Positions 49,701-62,346 of a stretch of 64,000 bases of DNA are shown here, in pieces. Every line of letters begins with the position of its first letter. The stretch's first letter is position 1. Below the pieces are notes generated by a model. It ran no database searches, was not told the DNA's origin, and saw nothing but the letters and a program-made list of their open reading frames with translations. This DNA is from Tetrahymena elliotti 4EA (Eukaryota > Ciliophora > Oligohymenophorea > Hymenostomatida > Tetrahymenidae), in NCBI GenBank assembly GCA_000231825.2, contig JH720293.1, forward strand, positions 3,213,872 through 3,277,871. Reading direction: 5' to 3'. The position numbers and the translations under genes are program-made.

Positions 49701-52700
49701 TATGAACTAGTTAGATAAAATGCAAGTCAACAAATAAATGTTTTGGAAGACTCTAGGGTAAGCTGTTGCTCAGCAAAGTTTTGACCCTATAATGTCAAAA
49801 AGATAAGATAACATTATTACAGCTAAAGATTTTTACAGAGCTTTAGTAGAAGATTATGAATTCACAGATTGCTTAGAATTAAGAGAGTTCGTTGATAGCT
49901 TAGCTCCAAATAGAAAAATTATTATTTCTAAAATTAGAGAAAAATTAAAACTAACTCCAGACATGTTAATAGTAAATATGTCTTCATTTTTACCTCATTT
50001 GTTATAAATTTTATACAAAAAAGCCTGACACCAAAGATGATGATTTAGTTCTACCAGATAACATGATAAATGATATTAAAGAACTTTTTAATCTTGCAGA
50101 TAGAGATGGAAGTGGTTCTATTGAAAAATATGAAATCGAAAATCTACTTAAGTGGCTTGGCATAAACGCAAAAGATGAAGAGCTGGATTCATTTTTTAAA
50201 AAATACGATAAAGTAAAAAAAAATTAAAGAAGTAATAAATAGAATATTAACAAAATAATTTAACTTTTTAGGATGGAGACAAAACAATTTCTTATAGAGA
50301 ATTCCAAATTATTATGACTTAATAGATTTATAGCAATATGTTAAATGTTTCAGATATTATTGATGACATCAAGACTTTATTTAAGAGAGTTGACATAAAT
50401 AATACAAACACTTTAAATAATGACTAATTAAGGTAATTTTTATTTTTTAAAGAATAAATCCACTCATTTATTTACGGTTTAAACATAAAAGTCATGTTTT
50501 GTCTTCTCTTGGTGTGCTTTTAAGTGAAGAAGAAATATAATCTATTTTTACAGAAATAGATCAAGACAAAAGTGGAGGAGTTTAGTTAAATGAGTTTGTT
50601 AATTTTATCAAAAGAGATCTTAAGAAAATGCAAGGAATTTAAGCTTGCACAATTATCAAGGTAATATCATTAAATAAATAAATTTATTTTATATTATTTT
50701 TAAATTTAAATAACGTAATCTATTTTAGATTAGATCATGCACTAAACCTTCGATTCATGAACTTTCTAACTTGTTTATCAATTTGCCTCAGAATTATATA
50801 CTCAGTTTCTTATACTCAAAAATAAAAAACGGATATAATCTTCCATCATTAGGTATCAAGCCAAAAGTAAATAGTACTTCTGGAACTATAAAAGATCTCT
50901 ATTTGATTAATGATCCTAATGTTAAGAACACACTTTTAAAAGGAAAGAAGTAGCCAAATGAAATATTAGCTGAAATTACTTTGTCTTAAGCAATGTGCAT
51001 ACCTTACCCCAAAGATAAGGAAATGATTGATAATATAAAATTTATGTAATTGAATTAAAATTTAAAACCCTAAGTAATAATATTATTTTATTTATTAGGG
51101 AAGTGGTAGTTTGTATGTTTGATAGACAAAGAAAGAAATTTATAGGTAATTGTTGCAGGATGGAAACATAATATTAACAATCAAAAGTTTAAGGAAACTG
51201 TTTAAATTTCAAAAATGATGATGAGTAAAATACTTTACTTGTAAGATATAGCAATTATAATGAAAAAAGAGATTCAGAGCTTGTAATTTGTTTTGAATTT
51301 GTTCTGCACTACTAAGTAACCAATTTTAATTAAAATATTTATAATTATCTTTACTACTTAATCTAGGTAGGAAACAAAATAGTTACTCTTTCCTTAGGTT
51401 TCACAGATATTAGTCTTTCTGACTTAAAGGAGACTGGTAAAAAACTACTATTAATTAATGGAGGAGATCCATTCAAATAAATAAACATAGATTGGCTTTA
51501 TTTATTCCCAGCAGATTAAATGCTTAACATTAAATCAATAACAGACATTAGATCAGTAATTGAAATTATTCTTTTCAAATTTTACAAATCCTCTTTAAAA
51601 TTTCATTTTTAGAAATATATTAAAGCTTCTGAATTATATTTAATAAATAAATAAACAGATTAAAACTAATTGGAAAATGTTAATAATTAATTTTATAATA
51701 ATATTATTATTAGGAACCATGCTTAAAGTTATTTGTTTCTACTAAGATTCATGATGAAGATCTTACCTGCATTTTACCTGGAATTTTATTAATGAACAGA
51801 AAGTTTTTGCATTTATATAAAGCTTTTAGGGAATATCTTGCTGATAATTTTTCTGCTTAGTATTAAGATCCTATAGCCTTAAAAGAGGATTTAAAAGTTA
51901 AATCCTTCTTAGCTATAATCAATTGTCCTGATACAGAATAATAAATAGCAGAAATATGGAATAAATATTTTTTGTAAGTATATTTTCATTAGTAGTTATT
52001 TTTAATTTTTTTAAATTTAATAAAAAGCCCAAATATAGAAGGTGATGTTAAAAAAGAAATTTAATATATCAGTCAACTTTTGCATTCAATATCTGGATTA
52101 ATTGCAAATAAATAATTTGGCTTTAGACCAAATGATCCAACAAAATGTTCTTTTAATGATCCTGAATTGTCAATCATGAGGAAAAGCTTATTTGACTACT
52201 ATGTAAATGAATTGCTGCAAAGGCTTTAACTAAAGGAGAGAGAGTCTATTAAATTTCCAGTTGGGAAAACTGGTGGAGAATTTGAACCACCTGAAGATTT
52301 AGAAGATGAGGAGGATTAATTATTAGATAATGATGAAATGGTAAGAGCTAAAACAATAAACTTGTAATAGAAAAAGTAAAAATAATAAGATGATGAAGAA
52401 GTAGAAGAATATAAAGTAAACCAAAATTTTTAACTTTTAAATTTATTTATCTTTTAAAAATAGGAAAGTATAAATGGAGAAGATTATTTATTCTTATTCA
52501 CTACTGAAGATATTAATTAGGAAATCATCTAACAAGTAACTCAAACGAAAATCCTTTTAATTGATTTTAGAGAATAGATTTCTAGGGGAAAATATAGTTT
52601 AACTGAGATAGAGTAAATAGCTAGAGCATTGAAATAAAATAGGCACTTAAAAAGCTTATATTTAAAACTATCCTTGTCTTCTTATGATGAAGATGTCCAA

Positions 52701-55700
52701 AAAATTAAAATAGCTCCACTATTAACCACTCTTTCTACCACTGAAGTTCGTCTAAAATCCTTATACTTGCACTTAGACTACAATGATCTCTCAGTAGATA
52801 ACGCTTGCTATAAGTTGATTGCTTTTCTTAAAACTCAAAGTTCTACATTATAAAAGTAAGAATTTTATAATAACTTAAAATCTATTCATTTTTATTTAAA
52901 TAAAAGCTTAAACCTTAATTTAGAAAGCACGAATATGACTTATAATATGGGTAAAGACTTTGCTAATTGTCTTTCTTTTTTAACTTTTCTATAAAATTTG
53001 AATCTTAACGTTTCTCTTAATCCCCTTGGACCTAGTTTTGTAGAAGATTTATCTAAAGCTTTAAAATATCTCAGAAACTTAACTTGTTTAAAACTCGATT
53101 TAGAAAAAATTGGTAAATTTTAGTTTTTTTTATTAAGCTTTTTTATAATTAAAAACATTTTTTTAAAGAAATGAAAGAGTTCTGCTTAAGTTGTTACTGT
53201 GGTTACTATCTAAGAGTGTGTCTTTAGTTTTTGCCTTTCATTGGTACTTGCTGTATGTGGGTTATGAATTTTTATACAGCTCTTGAGCATCTTTCTGATG
53301 CTATTTCTTGTATGAATAAGCTTCAATATCTTAATTTAAATGTTGCATAAAATAGTCTTGGTGATCGCCTTCTGCGCCACTTTGAATATAAATTTGGAAA
53401 GGCTCTTTACACAAGACCAAATCTAACTACTTTGATTCTTAACTTTAAGAGAAATAAATTAGTAAAAAAAACAATAAAATCCATTTCTACTTTAGGAATT
53501 TCTTCTTTGAAAGTAGATTTAAGGTAAAAAGCAAATTTACACTATAAAGTTTATTAATTATATTTTTAAATAGATATAATTATATTGCAGAAGAAGGCCT
53601 TTCTAAGATAGCTCCATCGCTTTATAGTTTGAGAAACATTAAAAATTTATCAATTATTATGGATGGTAATAAAAGTAAAGAGTTGGTGAATTAGATGTCT
53701 ACTAGTAAGGTATCCACAGAAAATATTAAACAAAGCTAAGCCAAAAGTGGTGCTAACTCTTAATTGAATTCTTTACAAAATAGTGTAAGAATTAATTTTA
53801 AAATTATAATTTCTTTACAATTTAATTTTATAATAGAGACTAGATCCTAATGTCAATAATAGTAATTTTATGGGTTAAAGCCATTTAAAAAACTCCTAAA
53901 TGGAGGTACTCAATGATAATATAGACTACAAAAGTCAGAAATATTATGAAAACAAAATTTTAAAATCAATAGCTAATATGCCTTAAATAGAGAATATTGA
54001 AATATCAGGATTAGGTGGTATAAATGGAAGGTCCAACTAAAATAGTATCATCAGTAATAAATTCCCTGCTATTAAGCAAATGTATTTAAGAGCCAGACGA
54101 ATGAATTAGAACAAATATTATAATAAAAAAGCAAATAATCTTTAAAATTATTCAATTCCTATCAAATATATTTTCAATGAAGAAGATGATATTGACACTG
54201 TAATATCTCTTTTCTGCAATTCTTAGACACTAGAAGAAATCCATTTACAATTTCTTTATGATTATCAAGTAAATAAATCATATAAAATATTACGATTTTT
54301 GTTTTAAAAATTTAATATTTAAGAATTTTAATTTTTTCAAAACCATTTTAATCACAAATCTTAAAATTAAAATAATGTTTTTTTTCATTAATATCAAGGT
54401 TTTGAAAACAAGTTTAAATTTAAAATACTTTAATCCTATTACTGTTATAGATTTCTCAGACTGTGCTTAGCTCGAATTGCCAGAAAATTATAATGACTTT
54501 ATAAATTTAATCAATAATAATGAGAAGTCTCTTGAAAGATTATACATTGGTGGCATCTAATTCTCAGAATCGTAACTCTAAAATATATCAAGAGCCTTGC
54601 ATAAGATTGTAAGATAAAGAGGTAAACTTCTAACATACCTAGAATACTCTCACTTTAATTTGTATAGTGAGTTTAATTCAAAGCCAAGTTTTTCATGTAA
54701 ATTTTTATATCAATAAAAATTGCTAATTACTAATCATTTTATAATCTTTAAAAAAAGTTTGTGACAGAATTTTACTGTTTTGTTAAGAATTCTTTAATGC
54801 TTTTTGTGATTTTAAGGAAGAAGTTTTTAAAGCTTAGGAAGAACAAAACTTGATTTAGATATAAAATTTCCTTCCTGATGTTGCATAAGTGACGGAAACC
54901 CTCACTGTAAGAAATTTGATTACTCTTAGTTATTTCAGGGACCAAAAGTATGTTGAAGTAAAGAGTTTTGATCAAGAAAATGTTATGGAATTTAGACTTT
55001 TTGAATTGCTTTAAGGTATTGATTGAATGATTTAAATTTATTTTTTTTAATTAATTTACTCTAAAAAAGGGTTGTAAATGAATGACATTAGAACTATCAT
55101 AGTGAGAGATTAATTGATTAAAGAAGGAGGATAAGTTTAACATCTAAATTAAATTAATCATTTAAATGATTAACAATTCTCGTCTTTCATGAGATGTGAT
55201 TTAAAGAAGCATTTCCCATTTTTAGAAAGATTAGAAGTGGTTTTTGCTCCTAGTCCTAATTAGTTATCAAATTGCCTAAAAAGTTTATCTATTAAATTAC
55301 TCTAGAGTGAAAGAAAGTAACTAAAAGATGGTATAGTAATATCTCACGAACAATAAAAAGACTATGAAGAAGAAGTTGATAAAGTAATAATTTATTTTTA
55401 ATCTATCAATTATTTAAAGGCTTATTTAAATTTTAGGATCCTATTGAGAAAGAGCTAATAGAAAATAAAAATTGGTACCTATTTTTCTTTAATGCTTTTT
55501 GGTTAATCGTCATCGTAGCCTCTGTTATTATACCTTTCTTATTCACTAACGATTGTGGAAAAGGACATGATGTAAAATTTTCTAAATCTTTAACTATATT
55601 AAAATTTTATTTAATTTAATAGTATGCTTCACATATTATTTTTGGTGGTTTTTGCTTAATTAGCATTCTAATAGAATTTTCAATTATTAAAGCCTGGATA

Positions 55701-58327
55701 ATACCAAATCAAAGACCAAAACTTCTATCAGGAAGAGATAAATCGTATAATATTAATAAAAATATTATTTTCAGAGATTAATAAATATTAAAATAAATTA
55801 AAAAGTTGGAGAAGAAGACTCACAGAACATATTAAAAATCAAGGAGATTTATATGCTTTACTTATTGTTTCATTGATTGCAAAATTTGATTTATATGCTA
55901 ACTTTTTATTCATTTCAATTACAAATACTTGTCATTATTGGACATTATTTATTATTTCACTGAGCTTTATTGGGGTAAACTTTTTATTCAACTTCTCTTA
56001 GGTTGTGGATTTAATGAAATATGTTTCAAACTTTTCAGAAATTGCAGCTGAGGTAATTTAAATTTGAAAGAAAATCATAAGGATAAATTTTTTTTTAATT
56101 AATTAGTAAAAACCTTATTTGCTTTCTGATGTTTTTAGTTAGCTATCAAATTTCCTAAATATGTTTGGCATCAGTTATCTTATGGACTTTAAAGAAGTTT
56201 AAGTTTGCTTGCTATTTTTAAAATCTTGGGTAGTCCCTGTAAATATGTGCTTTACTCTTTTGAAATTGATCTTTGATAACTTTCCTTTGTTGGTCTTAAA
56301 AATTATTTTTTTGATGGATAAATAAGTAGATGACAATTTACAATAAACAAGCATTATCATTTCAGCTATCTCCAGTTTAATTAATGCAATCATATTTGGG
56401 TTAATACTTATTAAAAAGTTTGAAGAGTTTAGATATTCTTTAAAGCCTAAGGGATCTATTTGCTGTGTTAATTATGAAAGATAAGATTTAGAAGAATTTT
56501 TGGGAAAACCATAGCTTATGATTAAATAAAAGGATGAAGAAAATTAGGAAGAGCTAGATAAGTCGATTATTGAAGAAGATACAAATTAGAAAAATCAGGA
56601 TCAACGAAATAACTAGAAAGGAGAAGACTAAAAAAATGAAAAAAAAATCTAGGATGAGGAAGAAGTGAAAAGTAATCAAGAAGAAGATAACAAAAATGAT
56701 TAGGATGAAAATAAAAAATCTGTCAAAGATGAAGATAAAAAAAGCATCTAAAGTGAGAAAAACTAAGAAGACTAACGTCTCAACCAAGAATAAAGCAGCA
56801 TTAAAAAGGAAGATTAAAAGGATAAAGATCAATAAAAAAATGTTGTTTAAGAATAAAAAAAAGACAAAATTGAGCAATAAGACTTAAGTAAAGCAATAAT
56901 GCCGAATGATAAAAACTAGTAGGTAGAAAAAGTAGCTGATAGTGGATGCTGCTCCTGCTTATGTTCTGATTGTAGCTGCAGTTTAAGCTGCTGCATTCCT
57001 TCGTGTTTAAGTAGACTGTTAAAAAATTTGTTCACAATAAAGATAAAAGACATTACATTCTTTTATGAAAAGACAATTTAGGAATTAGATATTAGTATTA
57101 GATTTAGAATTTCTATCTACAAATTTTATTTATGGATTGCCTCACTAGCTTTTTATGCACTTTCATATAGTAATTTTATTGATTAAATTAATTAATGTTT
57201 TTTTTTTAAATATTTAAAGTAAAATAATGATTAAATACTAAATAATCATGTTAAATTTATTCATGATATCTACTTTAAAAAATCATAAATATATATTTAC
57301 AAGCTGAAAAATGATGACTAATTGATATAAAATTAAATTGAGTCATAGATGCTATGCTTATTTCTTTACATTTTTAAAAAAATTTTGAAATATTTTTAAA
57401 ATGATTTATTTTAATTAAAAAAAGTTTTGCCTTTTTATTATTATGAAAACTGTGAAGATGGAGTTTCACATGATATATTTTACATATTTATTGGTATTTC
57501 CTTTTTTATTACTATCCTTGAGTATAATTTGATCAAAAATCTTGTCAGGGGAATGTATGAAATTCCTAGAAAGGAATTTAACTCTTTCCCTTTTGCATGG
57601 ATGATTAAACTTCTTTTCAGTTTGATACTAAAAGCTCTTTTCATGGTTGATTTTGTTGTATTAATTTATGGCAAAAAATGCTTTGATCAAGGTCTTGTTT
57701 TTGATTTAATCTTTATTTCAGTCTCTGTTGTTTTCTTCCTAAGAGCATTTAAATAATTGAGATATCTATTTAAACCTTTATAAACTGATACTTTATTCCC
57801 CGTAATAACTCGTTTTACTATTCTTGCAGATCTTTGCCAGTATATTTATTTGATATTTTTTAATCAATATATTTATTTATTTATTTTAAAGAATGATTCT
57901 CCTACCTAAGTTAGTATATCCTTACTTACCAGAAAGAAGAATAACAAGATTGAAAATACCTGATAATCTTATGACTAGTTTTTTGAAGTTTGTGCTGCAA
58001 GACTATTTAATGATTGTTCTTAACATAATTTATTTAATTTATATTGTGACTGATGATGAGAAAAATGGTAATATATTTAATTTTGTTATTGTAAGTCTTT
58101 CTCTTTCAGTTATTCAAGCATTTACAACTATTAAATGGTGGAGTTGGCCTCTTAAAATGAGTAAACAAGAAGATTTAGATAGAGTTTTTATTAGAAACGA
58201 AGAAATTCTTAAACAAACATTTAAAGAAGAATTAGAATACAATAAAATTTTAAGAAATCACAGAGAAGTCTGTTGCTGCTTTGTATAAAAAAATGGATGC
58301 TTTAGCAAATGTTTAGGATTAGATTGA
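46768..58327 (+). CDS. Giant fusion: pseudokinase, EF-hands, nephrocystin-1-like region, LRRs, polytopic membrane domain
   Basis: One gene model of roughly 3,000 residues with about 25 introns of mostly 45-130 bases; the first are 47249-47340 and 47430-47520. No in-frame TGA was found at any junction up to 58325-58327. Order: (1) kinase-like lobe 46768-47780: HSNIKLTNLL for HRDxKxxN, SEAGYM for DFG, TPEEI for APE, DTFQFGMALVELITL; catalytic Asp residues are missing. (2) Gln/Asn-rich linker 47890-48850. (3) EF-like DQDYDYTLSDVD near 48940. (4) Coiled coil 49500-49690. (5) EF-hands 50080-50600: DRDGSGSIEKYE, DKDGDKTISYRE (split by an intron), DINNTNTLNNDQ, DQDKSGGVQLNE. (6) 51030-52320: VVVCMFDRQRKKFIGNC, IVTLSLGFTDISL, LLLINGGDPF, recalling the nephrocystin-1 C-terminal half. 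(7) Leucine-rich repeats 52530-55350. (8) About eight to ten membrane spans 55480-58150, with FLFTNDCGKGHD, PNQRPKLLSGRDKS, an acidic Gln-rich insert and a Cys cluster. Likely a membrane-anchored calcium-responsive scaffold or receptor. A wrong join between two genes cannot be excluded without RNA. Confidence 0.65.
50080..50640 (+). other. EF-hand block within the giant gene
   Basis: Four calcium-loop sequences in order: DRDGSGSIEKYE (textbook), DKDGDKTISYRE (textbook after splicing), DINNTNTLNNDQ (weaker, ends Q) and DQDKSGGVQLNE (good). The second loop is interrupted by an intron after KKYDK. Two to three sites should bind calcium. Confidence 0.85.
52530..55350 (+). other. Leucine-rich-repeat block within the giant gene
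   Basis: Recurring L-x-x-L-x-L units, for example RHLKSLYLKLSLSS, VRLKSLYLHLDYNDLS, TFLQNLNLNVSLNPLG, YLRNLTCLKLDL, NKLQYLNLNVAQNSLGDR, LTTLILNFKRNKL, IENIEISGLGG and SLERLYIGGIQFSESQ. Spacing is irregular and polar inserts are common, as in many ciliate LRR proteins. Confidence 0.75.
56936..57010 (+). other. Cysteine cluster next to a membrane span
   Basis: SGCCSCLCSDCSCSLSCCIP then SCLSRLL: eleven Cys in about 24 residues on the cytosolic side (by inference), after the acidic Gln-rich insert and before SIYKFYLWIASLAFYALSYS. Candidate for multiple S-acylation or metal binding. Confidence 0.8.
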
Positions 58328-59308
58328 ATTCAAATATTTAATATTTTAATTAATTTGTTGTATATATATAAAAATTTCTTATTTTTTATATTTTTTATAT
58401 AAAATATTAAGTAAATCTTATCTTATTTGAAAAATAACTTAAATAAGTAGATACTCTATCTATGTTTAAATTTAATTAAGTAAATCTATTTTGTCATATT
58501 TTTTAATTAATTAATTAAAAAAATAATATTTCATTTAAATCTTCCTAATTGAAATAAATTAATTTAGCTTAACTTATTAAAACATTTATTTTTGATTAAG
58601 ACAAGCCTACTCAACCCACTCTTTAAAAAATTATTTTGTTTAATTTTGAGATTATTTATTTACCTAGTTCAATATATGTAGAAATATGTGAACCAGCTCA
58701 AAATTCCAAACCTCAAAGAGACCCTAAACTTTTCTCGACTCCAAATTTAAAAAGTTTAGGGTCTCTTTGAGGTTTGGAATTTTGAGCTTGTTCACGTATT
58801 TCTACAGATATAGTTCATCAAAAAAATTTTTATAATCTAAAAATAATTTTATTTTGAGAAATATTTGGTAAATAAATAAAATAAATACTTTTTTTGGTAA
58901 AATTATTTTTGTAAATATTTTTTTTGTTTTATTTGAGAGAATTTTATAACTAATTGAATTTTTAATTATTTTAAGTATTGTTTAAAATTGTATTTATTTT
59001 TTAATTTAAATTAACTTAAATATCTAATTTTAAAAAATCATTTTTATTAATTGGCTAATAAACTGTTTAAAAAAAAGTAAAAAGTAAGATTTATCAAAGA
59101 TGTTATACTACTACTAGGTTAGTAGTGTGTTTAAACAGAAATAAATATATGGAGAGTATAAACAGGATTATTAGTAATAGTTAACACTCCGCGATTATTA
59201 AAAAAGTAATTGCATAATTACATATTCAGTTTATATTTATATAAAACGTTTAAATCAAGTTATTAAACAAAAAATTTGTAAAAGCTGTATATTTTTATTT
59301 AAGACAAA
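58328..59308. other. AT-rich spacer carrying a long hairpin
   Basis: No coding frame. Its main feature is the 128-base inverted repeat at 58678-58805. A small ACTACTA...TAGTAGT inverted word occurs near 59108-59126. Confidence 0.6.
58678..58805. repeat. Near-perfect inverted repeat, two 56-bp arms and a 16-nt loop
   Basis: Left arm 58678-58733 and right arm 58750-58805 are reverse complements except at two positions (one a T/C, one a C/A difference); loop 58734-58749. The arms are markedly more GC-rich than the surrounding A/T DNA and contain CCAAACCTCAAAGAGACCCT. Weaker pairing continues for several bases outside the arms. It could be a foldback mobile-element remnant or a transcribed long hairpin. 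Confidence 0.95.
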
Positions 59309-61736
59309 ATGGCAACTAAAAATCTATAGCAACCCAACTTACACTAGTAAAAATAACTTATTGTTTTTTTGCTTATAAAAAACTAAATTTATCATATTTA
59401 TTATTAAATTCTCAGGTCCCAGGCCAATGGTAAATAAATGCTGTAATCATCACCTGGCCATTTGCTTAAGTCAGCAGGTCAAAGCACATTAAATTAGAGA
59501 TATAATAGTAACAACAGTAGTGGTGTTTATTAATCTGGACTTCCTCAGATTTATTATAATAAATAAACTTAAAGAGATTTAACATCTAAGTCAACTAATA
59601 ATTTGAAATAGTAATTAAATTATTTATTTTACATTTTTATGAAAACATTTTATGCCATTTGTAGCTTTGATTAATAATATATCATGATTAAAAAGATTAA
59701 GAACTGAAGGAAATAAGAGCGAATCTTTAGAAAAGAGTAACCTAGCTAAATCTCTTTGCATTATTTCATAAGAAGAGCTCAATAGAATTAAATAGAGGAT
59801 TAAAATTCAGGATGATGTGCCAACCTATGACAGATATGCAGAAGTAAAATATTTAATAATTTATATAAAATAAATAAAATAAAATGATGTTTTTTCACTC
59901 AACCAAAAGATTTGTAATCACTTCATATCTATTTATTTAAATAAATGAAAGACCAAATAAGATTTAAATTATTTTATAATGAACAATATTCTAAAAATAC
60001 AAGAGAATTAAGTTTAAAATAAAATGAAAGAGTAGATAAAAAAATAAATAAATTTATTTATCCAAATACTGTAGAAAATAAGAACAATTTATTAATATAT
60101 TTTGTTGATTAAATTAGAAAAAGAAATTGCATGAGTTGTCAATGAAAAGAATTGAGAATTGGCCAGATAATTTATTAAATATCACTTAGAAAAAGGAAAG
60201 AGAGAGATTTGAAAAATTTGAGAAGATTGAGAAAGAAAAAAGAATTATTGATGAGTAGGAGGAAGCTTATAAAAGAGAACAGTATAGAAAGATTATCAAA
60301 GATTCAAATGAAAAGATATTTGCTCAAGATCCAAGAGTCAGATAGTTCAAAAAATCAATGCTTTTTTCTGATGTAGTATAGGAGAGAAAAGAATAAATGG
60401 AACTCAAAAAGTATGTTGATGACATTCATAAAAATTATAACAATGAGCAGTCCTAGTAAATGGAAGCAATCAAATTAGTAAATATAATTATTTTATTCTA
60501 ATTAGTATATCTTTTAATAATAGTTAGAAGAGGAAGATAAATAAAAATTAAAAGAAAAAAAATTAGCCTAACTTTAGTAAATGAAGCAAGATTTAGCTAG
60601 ATAGCTCTAAGAAATGAAGGATAAGAAAATCTAGTAAATTTTAGATGATTAAAAAGAAGGTGCTCTTATAAAGGAAAGGGCAAAAGAGGAAAATTAAGAA
60701 AACATTGAGAAAAAAAGAAAATAAAGAGCTATGAATTTGGATTTATAAAAGCAATTAGATGAAAATCAAAAGAAAAAAGAAGTAAATAAAATCTATTGAA
60801 TATACCATACCCATTTGTTTATAAATAATTTTTGTAATTTTTTATTCTAAAGATTTATATGGAGGAAGTTAGACAAAAAGAGTAAGAAGAAGATAGCAAA
60901 ATGTAGGAATATATTTAAAATAAAAGCTAACTTGTTGAGATGAGAAAATTAAGGGAAGAATAAAAAATTAAAGAGAAAATAGAAATAAGATAAAGATTGT
61001 ATGACTTTTAAGTCTCATAGTTAAAACAAAAAAAAGACAATGAAGAATAAAGAATCTAGTCTTAGGTAATTATTAGATTAAACTTACTATCGATTTATTA
61101 ACATTTTATATTTGTAAAGGTATAATAATTGTAAGAAAAAGAAGAAAAACAAAAATAAGAAAAAGAAAGTGACCTCAAAAAAAGAAGAGAAGTAATTCTG
61201 AAGTATTAATACTTATTTTAAATGGTTTTTTATATAAATTATAAAAGGAAATCAAGCAAAGTATCAAGGAAAGTATAGAAATCAAAAAGAAATTAGAGGA
61301 GGATAGAAAAAGAAAAGAAAATGAATTTGCTTAACAACTTCTTTCATAGTCAAAGATTATTGTAAGTAGTTTGTGATTATACATGTAATGATATTAATTT
61401 AAATTTAAAGGAATAAGGAGAAAAAGAAGAAAAGGTTTTCCACAAAAGAAGAGAATTAAATATCCGTCAATTTCAACAAAACTAAATGGTGAATTTATAT
61501 TTAGATAAACAAAATTAAATTAAATCATTTTTCAAATCTAGGATGAAAAGAAGCAAAAAGTCTAATAAAGATTTGACAAGGAATTAGAAGAAGATATGGA
61601 TCTCCGTAATTCTATTGAAATCGATAAGAGAATCTTTAAATCTTGGGCTGAGTCAGCAATTGGTGAATGGAAAGAAACAGGAAAGGATATTTACCCTTTA
61701 TTAAAGCAATTAAAAGAAATAGAGAAATCTTCATGA
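59309..61736 (+). CDS. CFAP210: CFAP210/CCDC173-like ciliary microtubule inner protein
   Basis: 556 residues after nine introns: 59347-59415, 59611-59695, 59844-60117, 60478-60523, 60782-60852, 61066-61119, 61192-61247, 61362-61410 and 61489-61541. The spliced length is exactly 557 codons. N-terminal ~80 residues are Ser/Gln/Asn-rich. IISQEELNRIKQRIKIQ opens a helical region. MKRIENWPDNLLNITQKKER resembles the W-P-x-T/N-x-L start of CCDC173, and RVRQFKKSMLFSDVVQERKE plus QMELKK matches its A.LLTEVLKER..Q.E.K signature. The remainder is one long charged helix (TPH-type), ending FKSWAESAIGEWKETGKDIY. CFAP210 lies inside the doublet microtubules of motile cilia. Other TPH proteins (CFAP45, CFAP53, MNS1) are alternatives. 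Confidence 0.7.
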
Positions 61737-62346
61737 TGAAAAGAGCTATGAAACTCTATTATTCTATAATTCATTTATTTTTTTATCTAAAATAAAATAT
61801 AAAAATTAACTTTAATTTCTAATTTATTCAATAAAAATGTTTTCTAATCTAATTATTTATTCTTAACTATTTTATTTCCTCATTTTATATTTTATTTCTT
61901 CGATTCTTTTACTTTTTTAACAACAGATTTTATCATTTTTAGATAAATTCTTTAAAAGTAATTTTAATTCAAAGAATAATTAAAATGTCTGATGGTTAAA
62001 TTGCCACTTTCTATCCTATTCAATTAAAAAATATCTAAATTTCTTCATAATTATTAAGATGTATTTAATTAATAAAAAAATTAAAATAAATATTAAATTT
62101 ATAGAAAATTTATAAAATTAATAAAATTTATTAATGTAATCAAGGATTAATAATACAGCGAATCAATATTTTATTTTAATTTAGTGTAATGAGAGCTAAA
62201 GAATTTTAATTTTGTTACTATAATTAAAAGTAGAACTAATTAGGTAATTAAAGATTAATAACTAATTTTTAGTAGAAATTAAAGCAAAAACTTTAAAAAA
62301 ATAAACAAAAAAGGAAATCAAATTATTTTAGGATTTATTTTTCTTG
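61737..62346. other. AT-rich spacer
   Basis: Between tandem plus-strand genes; no coding frame or notable structure. Confidence 0.55.

Noticed and set aside
56554..56887. Standard-code ORFs on both strands (107 aa minus, 63 aa plus)
   Set aside because: Both are shadows of the acidic Gln/Lys insert of the giant gene. The minus frame is all F/I/L only because it mirrors lysine and glutamate codons.
46768..58327. Calcium-dependent protein kinase (CDPK)
   Set aside because: Kinase plus EF-hands suggests it, but the catalytic residues are absent, the EF-hands lie about 900 residues away, and extra domains follow.
58700..58735. Tetrahymena chromosome-breakage sequence in the hairpin arm
   Set aside because: The arm contains CCAAACCTCAAAGAG, which shares words with, but does not match, the conserved 15-mer TAAACCAACCTCTTT as I recall it.
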